DNA from: Eudorina sp. 2006-703-Eu-15 | Lineage: Eukaryota; Chlorophyta; Chlorophyceae; Chlamydomonadales; Volvocaceae | Reading direction: 5' to 3' | Assembly (NCBI GenBank): GCA_003117195.1 | Contig: BDSI01000099.1 | Location: 394,479 to 458,478 of the forward strand | Length of the DNA: 64,000 bases | Shown: piece by piece, positions 12,788-24,995 of the stretch | How positions within the stretch are numbered: position 1 is the stretch's first letter | How the letters are laid out: every line of letters begins with the position of its first letter | Made by a program: the position numbers and the translations under genes | The notes under the pieces: generated by a model | What the model saw: the letters and a program-made list of their open reading frames with translations, nothing else | Told to the model about the DNA's origin: nothing | Databases searched by the model: none

Positions 12788-13025
12788 CGACCATACCAGA
12801 ACGAACGCTATGCTCGGAACATACGACTATATACTGCGGTAAAGTTGTGACGATGCCTCAAAAGTTGTAGAGATGCAAGCTTTGTTTAGGAAAGTCGCAT
12901 TACTAGTAAGCCTGTAAGCGGCGGTTGCCGTACAAGTGGAAACTGGGCAAGATGTGCGATCTGAGCTGGAAATTTGCCATAGTTGCCTGATTCAAATTTA
13001 ATAATTTGTTTGTTGCTTTGTTGAC
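12788..13025. promoter_or_regulatory. divergent promoter region between FOLD and PGP synthase
   Basis: 238 bp separate the two start codons on opposite strands. The sequence is clearly less GC-rich than its surroundings, with a TTTGTTTGTTGCTTTG stretch next to the PGP synthase ATG. No specific element is recognised. Confidence 0.6.
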
Positions 13026-15133
13026 ATGGCCTCCCTCGGCAAGGTCTGCTCTCGGTTGTGCACAACAACTCGGTCGCACGCCCGTGCATTGCTGGGTGCA
13101 AATTCGTTATGCTCTTCTAGCCCAACATGGAGCCACCTAAGACCTGTTCCCAGTAACCAATACGCTGCGTACACAAGCCAGCAGCAGCAACAGCAGCAGC
13201 GTCGTCAAGCGCTGAGCGATGCCGACGACAGACCGAGCAGCTCGAGCGGGGCATCCACGAGCGACAACAACGACGTCGTCCTGACTCTTCCGACAATCTT
13301 GACGTTGGGCCGCGTGGCTGCGATACCTTTCCTCATCGCTGGCAAGTCAAAGTTGGCGCCGCGCAGCGCCCGTCCCAGGGACACGGGGACCCGACCTCGG
13401 CATCTGCCCACATCATCTGGCGCTCCCCTACTATTCAAGCACCCACCCCCTCACATCACAGCCCGCTCACATCCCCCATTGCCCACCACATTCTCCTCGC
13501 ACGATATGGTATTTGCCCACATGCCCACGCCCGTGCCCCCCCCTGCAAACCCTCTGCCCGCAGCCTGGTACTGGAACTCGCCGCACTCCGCCACCGTAGC
13601 TACCGCCGTGTTCGCTCTCGCGTCGCTGACCGACTGGCTGGACGGCTACCTGGCTCGGAAGATGGTGCGACACGCGGGGCAGCGGTGGGATCGTGGTTGG
13701 TGCGGTCACTTTTGGATGATGGTGGTGCCACCACTCGCCCCGCGGCCTCCGGACCTTTTTTTCAAATAAAGACAGCGAAATCGCCTCCGGACCCCTGCCC
13801 CCCTGCGCCTCGCCCCTCCCCTTGCGGGGGCCCCAACGCAGAACTCCTTCTCTGCCTTCGGCGCCTTCCTGGACCCGGTGGCGGACAAGCTGATGGTGGC
13901 GGCGGTGCTGGTGCTGCTGTGCACGCGGCCCATAGCGGCGGGGCCGCTGGCGGGCAACGACTGGCTCATCCCGGTCTGCACTCTGGGTGGGTGGCTGGGT
14001 GGGTGGGTGGGTGTAGGGAACTGGTTGACTCCTGGTGGGGGAGTGGGTGGGGGGGGCCCACGAGGGGACTCGAGTGACGCCAGCCGCCACCAAGGCCGGT
14101 TGCTGCACAGCAGGCGCCGACCCAGGGATCATCTCATCAGGAGTATACCCATCTCATCACGAGTAGACCCAGTCGCGTTGTGTTTGCATTGCGTCTGTCC
14201 GGATGGAGCATTGCTGCGGTCGCGCAGCCCCTTCCCACCCCTAGCCCCTCGCCACCTCATCGTCCTCAAAGCCCCTGCGCCCCGGCACGGACCCGGCTGC
14301 GTGTGCCGCCCGCTGCTGCCACTGACGCAGCCATCATCGGTCGGGAGATCACCATGTCCGCACTTCGGGAGTGGGCCGCCACCGCGGGGCCGGAGGCGCG
14401 GCAGGCGGTGGCGGTTAACTCGTGGGGCAAATGGAAGACAGCCAGCCAGGTGGGGCGGGGAGGGGAGGGACCACTGGAGATGCCCAAGAGGGTGTACTCG
14501 AGCGCGGGGTCAAGGCATTTGAGTGCGCGAACCGGCTAGGGTGGACGCCGTACAGCCTCAATGATGGTGTTGGAGGGTGCGGCGTTCACTTAGCGTAAGA
14601 GTCGGCGCCCGGGGTAAGCATCGCACCCTCCCAGCGGCGGTTTTTTCTTAACCCTCCCAGCGGCGGTTTCTTCTTAACCCTCCCAGCGGCGGTTTCTTCT
14701 TAACCCTCCCAGCGGCCCACACGCCCCACTGCTCCTCATCGATCTTGCCGATTGGGGCGGTGCATTGAGGGCCCGCCCCTGCTCTGTTTGCCTATATATG
14801 TCATATTGTCACTGCCCCCCGAAGGCTGAGCACCGTCCACTGTGCGCACCTAGAGCCTGACGGTGCGCTTCCTGCCTCCCGCCTCCCTCCGTCCGCCGCC
14901 CTGCTGATGTGGTCACGTGGGGCGGTTTCGGGGCGGTTACGTCGCAGATGGCCTCCCTGACGCTGCTGCTGCTGGTCAAGGACGGCGGCGCGGCCCTGGG
15001 CTCGGGCGCGGAGCCGGCGGCGACCCTGGGCGTGGGGCTGCTGCTGGTGGCGTCATGGCTGACGGTGCATTCCCTGGCCATCTACTTCAAGGGGCTGTGG
15101 AGGTTCTTGATCGCGGCAAAGCCGAACGCGTGA
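13026..15133 (+). CDS. PGPS: CDP-diacylglycerol:glycerol-3-phosphate 3-phosphatidyltransferase (PGP synthase)
   Basis: Makes phosphatidylglycerophosphate, the committed step to phosphatidylglycerol in plastids and mitochondria. Exons: 13026-13341, 13564-13664, 13842-13986, 14331-14449, 14948-15133; 288 aa. The complete CDP-alcohol phosphotransferase signature D-x2-DG-x2-AR-x8-G-x3-D-x3-D is present at residues 129-154 (DWLDGYLAR, then GAFLDPVAD) and is spliced across exons 2/3. Hydrophobic membrane segments follow, with the conserved IIGREITMSALREW in exon 4. The first about 80 residues (Ser/Arg-rich, seven Gln in a row) look like an organelle transit peptide. Intron 1 appears to begin with GC (G|GCAAGT), the only choice that keeps phase. 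Start ATG 13026 follows directly on the divergent promoter. Confidence 0.93.
14633..14716 (+). repeat. 26-bp tandem repeat in PGPS intron 4
   Basis: Three full units and a partial one of CCCTCCCAGCGGCGG plus TTTCTTCTTAA. Confidence 0.85.
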
Positions 15134-16918
15134 TGTGCATGCCGGACGGAGGTCGCTCGCTGCCTCGGTGTTAACTGTGTGTTATCAAGGAGAAAAGCTG
15201 AGCCGCGAAAAAAGACCCGTGTTAACTGTGTGGTGTGTCGGCGGCCCGTGCGGTGGGGCAGGCGGTGGTGTCGAGGCCGGAGAGGGAGGAGGTAAGGAAG
15301 ACAGGGGGTTGACCAGATCCAGATCCAGACCAGACGTGTGCCGTACGTGTGGCGTACAACCTCCCGTTCTGGGTGGACGGGTGGGTTGGTTGCTGGGTCG
15401 CTTTCACTTTACCAGTCCTGACGAGGGTGATCAGGGTATTGTCATGATGTGGCAGGGGACCCTGGACTACTCGGACCGGGTTTCATGGACCGAAGAATGG
15501 AATGTCCTGGGCTGGGCTGGAGTATGGTAGACCGGTCAGGTTCATGGGTGGCAATGATGCTTGATGCATTTATTAATTGCTGTGCGTCTCTACCGTGATG
15601 CGCCGACGGTTTCTGCCATATCTGACCCGTGGGTCAAGTGCCACCGTCGTACCCAACGTAGGTACGACCTGGGCACCTGGCCAATGTCGTACATCAGCGC
15701 CTCGCCCCAACCAACATAACAGACATGTCTGCTGCGCCAGGTAGCCCAGGCCCACTACCGCCGGATGGGTGGTCGGCCGGGGCCTGATCGCGAGTGGACA
15801 CATACAGCATCTTCCAGGTTCTGACCAACAAACAACTGCCAGCCAACTAACCAACATTTGCACCTTCGCAGTACGGACCACCTCCTCCCAGATTCCATCG
15901 CTCGACAAAGCGGTTATGACATGAACAGCAACGGTGCGCAAGGATATAGAGCAGTGCGCAAGGATGTGGCCGGTCCGTACTTGGAGGACACGACATGGCC
16001 GATTTGCAATCTTGCCAATGCGCCCCGGTGTTTTATTTTCGTCGTCGTACATGCATTGTACGACGGCAAAAACTACCAATTCCGAGGTACTAGAGTATAA
16101 CCTTAAGCCTAGCTGCTACATACAGCATCGGTAGTTCGGGGCCAGAAGAATGTCCAAGCATCTTGTACCGTTTGGAATTGTTATTGGTCGCAAAGCAGTA
16201 AGTCGTTTCATCAAAGAATAAGCACACAGGAACGCACACCTTGCCGTACACGTATTGCTTTGACCGTCCAGGACTGGTCCCTGCTCGGCTCGCAGCCACA
16301 TCACCGTATGAATGGCTGGCCAGGGCCTGGGCGATGCAACACACATCTGAGAACGCGTGTTGACGGCACCAAGCAACCCCTCCCACGTGGCATGTGCCAT
16401 CGTCACACTCGGGGCGGTAAGCATCATGCAGGTCGACTGGCTGGTGTGTGTGTCATGCATCTGGGGGGGGGGTCGGGCGGGGCTCCTGCCAAACACACAG
16501 GCAAGCGCACACCGCCAAACTTGCTGTTATTGTCTTTGGGAGCTATGCGGGCAGGGGCCGTCGCGAGGCACACGGCCACTCCCCTAACCCATATGTATGC
16601 CGCTCGCAGTGCACGCACTACTTCCTTGCCCACTCAGCCATCACACACTGCCACCTTCCTACCCAACCACAGCCATGGGAACACTGTGGCCGAAACTCAA
16701 CACTGCCGCTGCCGCTGTGCCGAAACCCCTGCTTCATGTTCCCTGCTTCTAAACCCTGGCATCCCTACATCGCTGCCTTCCTGCGCGGCCCCGCCCAAGC
16801 GACGCGGGCTCCAGTTCCTAGCTGCAGCCCGGGGGATGAAACGAACTAACCAAGCCAAGGACCAACAAGGACATCCCGGGGGGAGTTCAACGGCCGTCAC
16901 CATCCCCAACTGCCACCT
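15134..16918. other. 3' flanks of PGP synthase and MYND gene A
   Basis: No gene supported. From about 15600 rightward it is part of inverted-duplication arm A and matches 49241-50020 reverse-complemented, in patches. Relative to arm B, arm A has about 500 extra bases at about 16385-16878. A minus frame at 15573-16079 has a counterpart in arm B but is interrupted there, so it is probably 3' UTR of the MYND gene. Confidence 0.5.
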
Positions 16919-19900
16919 TCACCGCCCACCTCCCCGGCCCGCCCCTGTCCCGGCCCCAGCCGCCTTCCGCTTCTCCCGCCGGTGCATTACAGCGCACGCC
17001 TTGCAGCAGTACGACGCAGCTGAGCTGCCGCCGCCGGGATCCATCATCCCTGCCCGCGCCTGCAGCAGCCCCGCCTCGCTGTCCCCCGCCATGTTGGTGC
17101 ACAGCGGGTTGGCGCACAGCGGCAGCTGCCGCAGCGCCGCGGCCACCAGGCAGGGCGGCGGCAACCCGGCGGCTTCACGGACGGCCGCAGCGGTTTCAGC
17201 CCGCATGCGCGCCACATCACGGGGTGTGGGCTGGCCGCCCTCAGCCACCACCGGCGCCAGCTCCAGAAAGTGCCGGGCGCGCGCATCTGTGCTGACCGTT
17301 CCGACAAGAGCTTCTCGCAGCCACCGGAGCAGCGTCGTGGACCGTACAACGGGCTCATTGAGCAGCGAGCGGAAATGGCGCGGAAATGCCACCATCACGT
17401 GGAGCAGGGCAATCGTGTACGACTGAAGCAGGCTCTCGTCACACACTCGCGCTGTGGACTGCACCAGACTGTGCGCCGCCTGCCGCATCAGGCCCGGCAA
17501 GTCTGCTTGCTCCAGCAGCAGCTGCTCCCAGCTGGCTGCCGCGGCCATCCCAGCCACACCGCCGTCCAGACCCTCCACCGCCGCTGGAGCGCGCTGCCCC
17601 ACGCCCGCTGCTGGCCCGGGACCTGCGGCCGCACCGCTACCCCCGGCGGCCCCCGCTCCGGAACCCTCCGCTCCACCAGAGCCGCCAGCGGCCCCACTGC
17701 GGTCCCCCGAGGCGATGTCCAGGCCGTCACGGCAGTCCAGGTAGGCGTGGATCATGGCCGGGACCACGTCACCCATGAACGGGATGACCGCATGTGTTAC
17801 CATGCTCGGCCCCGTCCGCGCACCGGTGCTCCTCAGGGGCACATCCACCAGCCGCCGCAACCCCATCAGGCCGCGGGAGAACGCCAAGCAAACCAGCAGC
17901 GACATCTGCTGGTACGGGGCCAAGGGGCCCTGGAGCCCAGGGTTATCGAGGCCGCCACCACCACCCTCCCCTCCAGAGGCGCCCGCAACGCCGGCCGCCG
18001 CTCCCCCGCTTGTCCCACCGCGGGACCCTTCCCCCCTTCCGGCCGCCGCCCCGCCACCGCCGCCATCTGCCGCTGCGCTGTACGGCCTACCACAGGCGGC
18101 GGAGGCGGGTGCCCGCTGGGCTGTGAGATGGAGGTGCCGCCGCCACCAGCGGGTCCGGCACTCTGAGCCGTCCGGCAACCAGTCCGACACCATCAAAGTG
18201 AAGATGCGTAAGCCGGAGATTGCAGAAAAGTAGGCTCTCTGGAGTCGATTTTGAAGGCCATCCTCCAGGCCGTCGCCCGCGATGACCGCCTCAAGCGTCA
18301 TGCCAAGCACCTTGACGTTCGTACACATTAGTGCGGCCGCGGCGAGCAGGTCGCCGTAAGCCAGTACATGGCTCATAGCATTGCCCCCGAACAGCCTCTC
18401 CCCGAAGCACAGGTCAGCGCTCACGGGCAGAGAGGAGCCGCCGGACGAGCCGAGGGGGGTCACTGTGATCGGTTCGTCCGACGCGAAGATGGCTCTGCAG
18501 GCGGCAGGGCCCTCGCGCAGGGCGGCGCGGGTGGCTCGTTCCAGGGCAGGCACGTAGCCCGCCTCTAGGAGCGCCGCGAGGTCGGTGCCCAGGAGGCCGA
18601 CGGAGCCTGCAGGTGGACGTCGGAGGCGTCGGGGCCAGGCGGGGGGATGTTGGTCCAAACTTCTGGACTCCTTCTTAACAGACCGCACACGGCCATTAAA
18701 TGGGTGGTGCGGCAGGCAACTTCGGTGCTTCGCAGGCGCCGGCTGCAGGAGGAGGTGTAAGACCAGCTGCAGGAGGAGGTGTGAGACCAGCTGCAGGAGG
18801 AGGTGTGAGACCGGCTGCAGGAGGAGGTGTGAGACCGGCTGCAGGAGGAGGTGTGAGACCGGCTGCAGGAGGAGGTGTGAGACCAGCTGCAGGAGGAGGT
18901 GTGAGACCAGCTGCAGGAGGTGGTGTTAGACCAGCTGCAGGAGGAGGTGTGAGACCGGCTGCAGGAGGAGGTGTGAGACCAGCTGCAGGAGGAGGTGTGA
19001 GACCGGCTGCAGGAGGAGGTGTGAGACCAGCTGCAGGAGGAGGTGTGAGACCAGCTGCAGGAGGAGGTGTGAGACCGGCTGCAGGAGGTGTGAGACCGGT
19101 CCGGCGAGGCTTCCCCCCGGGGCATGGAAGTGATGAGTGTTCTGGGGGGTACGCAGGATACTCCTGGGGGGGTACGGCTACCTTGAGCGACCTGACCTGC
19201 CCACCGCTGCGCTGCAAGCATAACGTGCCTATGCAGCACAGCAGCAGGGCCCCACACGCGGAACACGTCGGGTGCCTGACAGAGTGACAGTCGATGGCAC
19301 CGCTCACAGCCCTAGACCCCAGTGACGGCATCGCCGGTTCCTAGCCTCCGTCCGACCATGCTCCACCCATTTATCCATCCTATTAGCCAGCCTGCCCCCC
19401 CCCACTCACCGACGCTTAGCTCCAGGTACATGGACAGGGCCTGCATGACCAGCAGCGAGTAGCAGCGCGCTGACGGTTTGGCCCATGGGACAGGCATCCT
19501 CCGGCTGACGGCGTCCGCCATCCGTATCGCCGGTGCCCACAAGCCCCTGGGCTGCCCCGCCGCCCCCTGCCGGGTCAGCTCCAGCGCGCACTCCAGCGCC
19601 ACCGCCCCCAACTCAAGGGCCATGAGGCGGTCGAAGCTGAGCCCGCCGTCCCTGCAGCCACCGCCGCCGCTGTCACCGCCCGCAGCAGCAGCAGCAGCAG
19701 CAGCGGCGGCGCCTTCCCAGAACGCCGTCTCCCAGGTGCGGCTGACTGCCGCCATCGCCCTCTCGCACACCACCCGCAGCGCCCGGTCGGAGCAGGGCCG
19801 CACACGGTGGGTGGCCCACCAACGGAAGCCCTCGGCCATAAGACCGCCCTCCACACATTTCACCGTCGCCGATGTCATCTTTCCAGATTCGATCAGCGCC

Positions 19901-22839
19901 GTCTGTATCTCTACCGCGGTGGTAGCAGCCGGCAGCAGTGCTCGCAGAGGCAGGCCGTACGTGGGGCCCCCGTCCACCATGCGCAGCTGCGACACGGCGT
20001 GCAGCAGCAGGAAGTGCTGGACACAGGGCCCAGATACAAGCACCTCGGACCACACCTGGATCCGTTTGGCGTCGCACAACCTGAGTGCCATGATTTCCCG
20101 CAGCTGCGACTGAACCCTGCTGAGGTCAGTCACGGTTGCGTCGACGTCATTGGCACTTTGAGGCGGGAAGGCGTGGTTGGTCAGCACCACCGCCCGCACC
20201 ATGTGCTCGTACAGCCGGCTGCCCAGGATCGCCTTCCGCAGCAGCTGCGCTGTTTCCCCTGAGACGTCATACAGCTTGATGCCGGCCGGGTGAAGCAAGT
20301 AATCGAGCACACACGCAAGCAGCGACAACACGTGCAATTGAACCTGGCTGGATATCCCAACCGCGGAGTCGTCCGAGCTTGCCTCATCGGCGGCCGCTTG
20401 CACAGCTGCCGCCTCCACGGCCGCAGAGGCACCAGCAGTTACCGCCTCTGCACCCGCGGCGATGGCTGCAGCCGCAATGTCCGCCGCCTTGGAGAGCGCA
20501 CTGCTGAGGCACTGCACCATGTCAGTCCTCGCCCAGAGTGGAAGGACAGGGGAAATCCGCAGGTCGGCCGACAACAAGTCGTACAACACAAGGGCATCAA
20601 AGGTCGACGTAAAATCCCCCAAGAGCTCGTCCTCTTGCGCTCCGAGCTGACGGCACAGCCATCGTACGGCGTACGACCATATAGTTGATATAGCGCAGCG
20701 TGTCGCCGGGGCCGCCATTATCGCGAGGGTGTCCTCATCCGCAGTGGTGCGCGCCAGGGACTGATGGAGCGACCTAAACTCGGCGCAAGCCTCCTGCATG
20801 CTCTCGTCGAACAGCTGTTCGTTGGCCGTTGCCCGCGTCACGGCGGCGACGACACGGCCCACCACGCATCGCACCTCAGCCAAGCTGATTGGAGGGGATG
20901 ACGGCGGCGGTGGCGGCGGCGAAGGCCGGGGCGAGGGCGCTGCACTTGTGGCGTCCAGCCGGCCGCCATCGCCTTGACTGCTGCGGGCACCGGCAGGGTC
21001 CGGCTGCGGCGCCATGACCCCTTGCTGCGACGGAGACGACCCGTGCTGTACAGCAGAGAGGGCTGGTACCGTGGCCGACGGTGATGCCGCGGCTGCATCA
21101 TATACAAAGCGGACTGCCTGTACTTGGGCTGGTGCTGAGGTAGTAGCGTCAGCCGAAGTACAAGCAGTCCGCTTCTCAGCACAGTCGTTGGATCCCGAAG
21201 TGGAATCCGAGTTGGATTCGCTCATCGCACCCTTCCCGCCGGCTTCGCTCTCATGATGCCGGGGAGCCCCCATCATGGGCGGAACAAGGCCGGATGCCGC
21301 AACCTCTATGTCCCCAGCAGGAACGGCGCCCGACGATGCGCCATGGGGAGGGGCTTCCGACGGCTCAAGCGCTGCCTCCGCGACCTCGACCAACTGGGGT
21401 TCGCTGTCGGCGCTGCCGGCTACGGATGCTGCTGATGCAACGGCTTCCGATGTCACAGGAACAGTGTCCACCGCCTGCTCGGTGGCCTCAGCTGTAATGT
21501 GTGCGGCACATGTGGCCAGGCCGTCATCCGGCGCTGGCACCGAGTCGGGTGCGGCGGGTGCCACTGGTGCAGTCACCCGCATGTCCACTGAGGAGGAGGG
21601 CGCGGATGCCGCCAACGCGGCGTTACAAGGTGCCGCCCCGACCTGGTCGGCGGTTGGGGCCGACGGCTCCCCCGTGGCTCCGCTAAGGGCGGCGGTTGGT
21701 GCTGCCGTTAAGGCTTCCGGGCTGTCGAGGTCAGCGCCTGTGTGCCCTTGCATGTCCCTTGGTTGGCGGCCCGGGTCGGGATCGCGAGCTGCGGTCGAAC
21801 CTCCCGGTGCTCCTGGCCCGGTTGCGGCCGGTGGTGGTGGCTCCGCCGGTGGCTGCTCTGTGGCGGAGCTGTCTGTGCCCCCGCCTGGCGAGCGCATAGG
21901 GAGCGCGGTGGTTTGCTGTGACGGACAGGTCTCGCTGCCCTTTGGACCGGCCGCAGGTGCGAGGGACCCCGCCCGGAGCCAAGGGGCCTCTGCCGCCGCC
22001 CTCGCCTCCGTTGCCTGGTCGCTCAGCACACCTTGAGAGGAGCCCGCCTCCGCTGCCGCCATTTGGACGGCACCGCCCAGCCCTGGAGTCCCACCTGCCG
22101 TCGCCTCCACCACTCTGTCGGACTGACCCAGATCGCCTGGTGCAGACCCGGCCATGCTGGCCTCGGCTGCCGCGGCGGCTGTCCCCGCCAGATCCAGGGC
22201 CTCATCCGCAGCCCGCATGGATGCATCCAGGTCGGGCCTCAGGTCCCGGAGCACCTGCCGGCCGCCCAGACAGGCCGCCCACATCGCCAAGGCCGCACTC
22301 TCCTTGGCCTGGACGGCGGCAGATGAAATCGAGCTGAGGTCCCCGCCAGCAGATGCAGCAAGATCCCGGGCCGCCTGCGCACACTGCAGCGCGTGCTGCT
22401 GCTCAGACTGCGCCACAGCCCGCGCCAGCTGCGTGGCGAGCTCGCACGCCTCCGCTGCCACGGCAGCATCTGGTAGGCCCTGGCTAGCCGAGGTCGCTAT
22501 GGCGGACGCAACCAACGTCAGGGCCTCCAACGCTTCTGTGGCTGGGTGCAGCACGCTGCCCTCTTCACCGAAGGCCGAAGGCTTCAACACGGCCGCAGCG
22601 GCTGCATCCACAGCATGGTGAGCACGTTGCAGCTGCAGCTGCACTACTTGAGAATCCCATTTATGGTCATCTCGCACGGGCGATGGCGTGCTCCTGTCGC
22701 AGGGACTAAGCGCTTCCAAGCGATTCAAAAAAAGGCACTCCTGACCGTTGTGCAACTTTGCGCTGGTGCCGGTATGTGCTTCGCAGAGGCATTTGATAAG
22801 CTCAATCCGTAGAAGTATACATTTGACTTGCTGGGCCAT
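16919..22839 (-). CDS. large MYND-finger-like protein, copy A
   Basis: Two exons, 22839-19410 and 18606-16919, joined in phase 1, give 1705 aa. Boundaries are supported by the same junction in copy B. Residues about 80-620 are Ala/Ser/Pro/Gly-rich and low in conserved content; the later part is helical. The C-terminus (about 1641-1687) is a degenerate MYND zinc finger: CANPLC, then SYCCKAC and a His, but the central Cys pair is missing. MYND fingers bind Pro-rich partner peptides; with these gaps metal binding is doubtful. Such long Ala-rich MYND proteins form a large uncharacterised family in volvocine algae. Copy A has about 100 residues near 290-400 that copy B lacks. The intron holds an expanded minisatellite. 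Function unknown. Confidence 0.75.
18735..19100. repeat. 24-bp minisatellite in the intron of MYND copy A
   Basis: About 15 units of GCTGCAGGAGGAGGTGTGAG plus ACCG/ACCA. Copy B has only a single diverged trace of the unit at the matching place (about 47410-47425). Confidence 0.9.
21107..21174. other. 68-nt perfect-family hairpin inside MYND copy A coding sequence
   Basis: Arms of about 25 nt (starting AAGCGGACTGC and ending GCAGTCCGCTT) with two or three mismatches enclose a loop of about 18 nt. The 68 nt are identical, in reverse complement, to 45444-45511 in copy B. Confidence 0.75.
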
Positions 22840-24995
22840 CCGTGCATCCGCCTGCAGTTTTTACAGTGTGGATCTGATTACCGAGACATTTACATTAGCA
22901 GCCCCAGGCAATGTCTTGACATAGGCTGTGCCATCCATGATCCATAGAATCACGAGTCCCTAGGCAGGCACAGCCATTGCTTCTGAAGGCCACGTCGAGT
23001 AGAACTTTATCATCTAGGTAGTGATGGGTGCAGCCACGGCAAGCTCAGTTACAGGATTATGCGTGGGGAGCAGGATTAGAAATGTTTCTGACTGAAATTT
23101 TACCGAAACAGTTTACCGTTACCGAAACCAGGTCCGCGCCTGGGTCCACACGTACTTCGCAGGGATGCAGAGTTGCAGTCCAAACGGGCGCCAACGCAGC
23201 CAAGGTTTAGTCACGCCTTTCCTCAACCGTTGCAGCGCAACCTGGCTACCAGGATACCGGGCCCATGCCGACAGCCGGGGTGAATGAAACAAACGAGGTC
23301 ACTGTCGTACGCATAAAGCACCGCGCCCAGCCTGACGAACGCATCCGAGGTTCGGTCCTCGGTGTGAACGGGTGCGAACACAGTTGCTGCGGTCCCTGCG
23401 GTTGCCGGCCGCATTTACGACCTCGCAGCAAAACGGCACCCTGTCCAACAGTTGCCCCTGCGCCCTGCCTTGCGACGCACAAACCGTGGCATACTGGCAT
23501 TTAATGGTGGCGCCGCTGGCGGACGTGGGGAGGCGCCCGGCGGTAGCATCACGTAGCATAATTTCCGGTCGTATGCCGTGGCCCAGGCTGCGGTGTGGCC
23601 AATGGGATGTCGACACGGGTTCCGTATTAGCCGGGGGCAGACCTGGCTGGCACAAGCGCTGTCACCGATGAAAGAACAATGTGTGTGGGACGCCTGGAAC
23701 GGCGGCAGTCGCGACGGGACGACGCTTTCTGGCCGCCTCGACACGGAGGGAAGGCCGGTGTGTATGCGGCCTCATCGCCGGGACGAAGTTGGCTGAGCGG
23801 GGTTTGCAACAGCGTTGGAGGCGCCTGCACGGGTTCGCCCACCGTAGGAGGTGCCGTGCCGCGGGTGGGTATCCGTGGGGCTGAAGCGAAGAAGCCGAGA
23901 CACGCCACGACACACCCAGCCCGGCCCAGACACGACCCGCCTGGTTTCCTTGGGGTGTTGGCGCATCCCTCCCCGTGTTGCGGGTTTCCGGGGCAGGCCG
24001 GCAGCAAGTAGGGCCTCCTGCGGCGCGGGGAGCATGCAGTGTGGTGCTGTTGGGCCTTGGGTTACCTGTGAGGGCGACTTGTCCCCGTGCTCTTTCATAT
24101 CTGCTTCGGGTGCGTGCACCGGCCTTGCTGCTGTGGGGGGTGCATCGCTCGGTGCATCGGTGGGTGCATCTGAGTGTCTGGATGGTTGTGCTGCTGGCGG
24201 TTCGGGTCCTGGTTCGCTTTCCGCAGCGTTGTGGTCCGCGGGTCGCCTCATTGCACTGTCGGCGGCGCAGGGGTTTCTCCTGGTAGGCGAAGATGATCTC
24301 TCATGGTCCGTCATGGTCCTCGCTGTAACGTTCATTTATAAAACGACGTGTTGTCACGCGGCTGGTGTACGTTGTCGATGTGCAGACGTGAGCAAACACT
24401 CCTGTCATCGACGGTCCTCGGCTGTGCATAGCGTTGCGTAATGGTTACTGGATAATCAAGACCTATCAAGATGATTACCCTTGCGGGCGCCCAACTTCAG
24501 GCGGCTGACCGGCGCAAGGCTTCCGTTCGTTCCGCAAGAGTTATGTTCTATGTAAATAACGCAGCCTTTATGCAGTATGTCGGTGGACGTCCACGGCCTC
24601 GCAGCTAACTAAAACGCCCATACACCACATTAAAATCATCCAATTATTCGAAACCCAATTTTTATTTCAGTAGGTGATGTGAAAGCCTGCTCACCAAAAC
24701 ACTTTTGCCAGCAAAGCGTAATGTAGCAAGGGTGATTACAGGGATCCTTCGGCCTCCGTGAATGCAGAAGCTGCTACTATATTTATTGGCATGATTATCA
24801 TAATCAACATGACCGATCTTGCCTAGGAAAAACCCCAAGACCGCAAGGCGAAGTATGTGGTTTCAAACTGCAGTACATTTTCTACCTGTTGGATCCGGTA
24901 AAAAAACTTTCAGCATGACAAGGTTCTGGTCAAGACCTGCTTAATGCAACAATGCGTGCTTTGCTATCTATCTGACCTTGGGGCTGTTCCGCAGC
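22840..24995. other. divergent intergenic region between MYND copy A and GT90
   Basis: Left about 90 bases are still homologous to arm B's upstream flank. 23.2-24.4 kb is GC-rich with several open frames on both strands (for example 24335-23772 minus, Pro/Ala-rich), none recognisable or consistent in phase. 24.4-24.99 kb is AT-rich for this window and is the likely GT90 promoter/5' UTR. Confidence 0.45.

Larger units (their letters stand above)
15600..22930. repeat. segmental inverted duplication, arm A
   Basis: Matches arm B (about 44000-50020) in reverse complement over the whole MYND gene, its intron ends, its 5' flank (GCCTGGGGCT then TAATGT upstream of both starts) and its 3' flank down to TGACCC-GGGTCA at 15623. 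Substitutions and indels are spread throughout, so the copies are diverged. Confidence 0.9.

Noticed and set aside
23772..24335. Gag-like Pro/Ala-rich minus frame as a retroelement remnant
   Set aside because: Only composition suggests it; no zinc knuckle, protease or reverse-transcriptase motif nearby.
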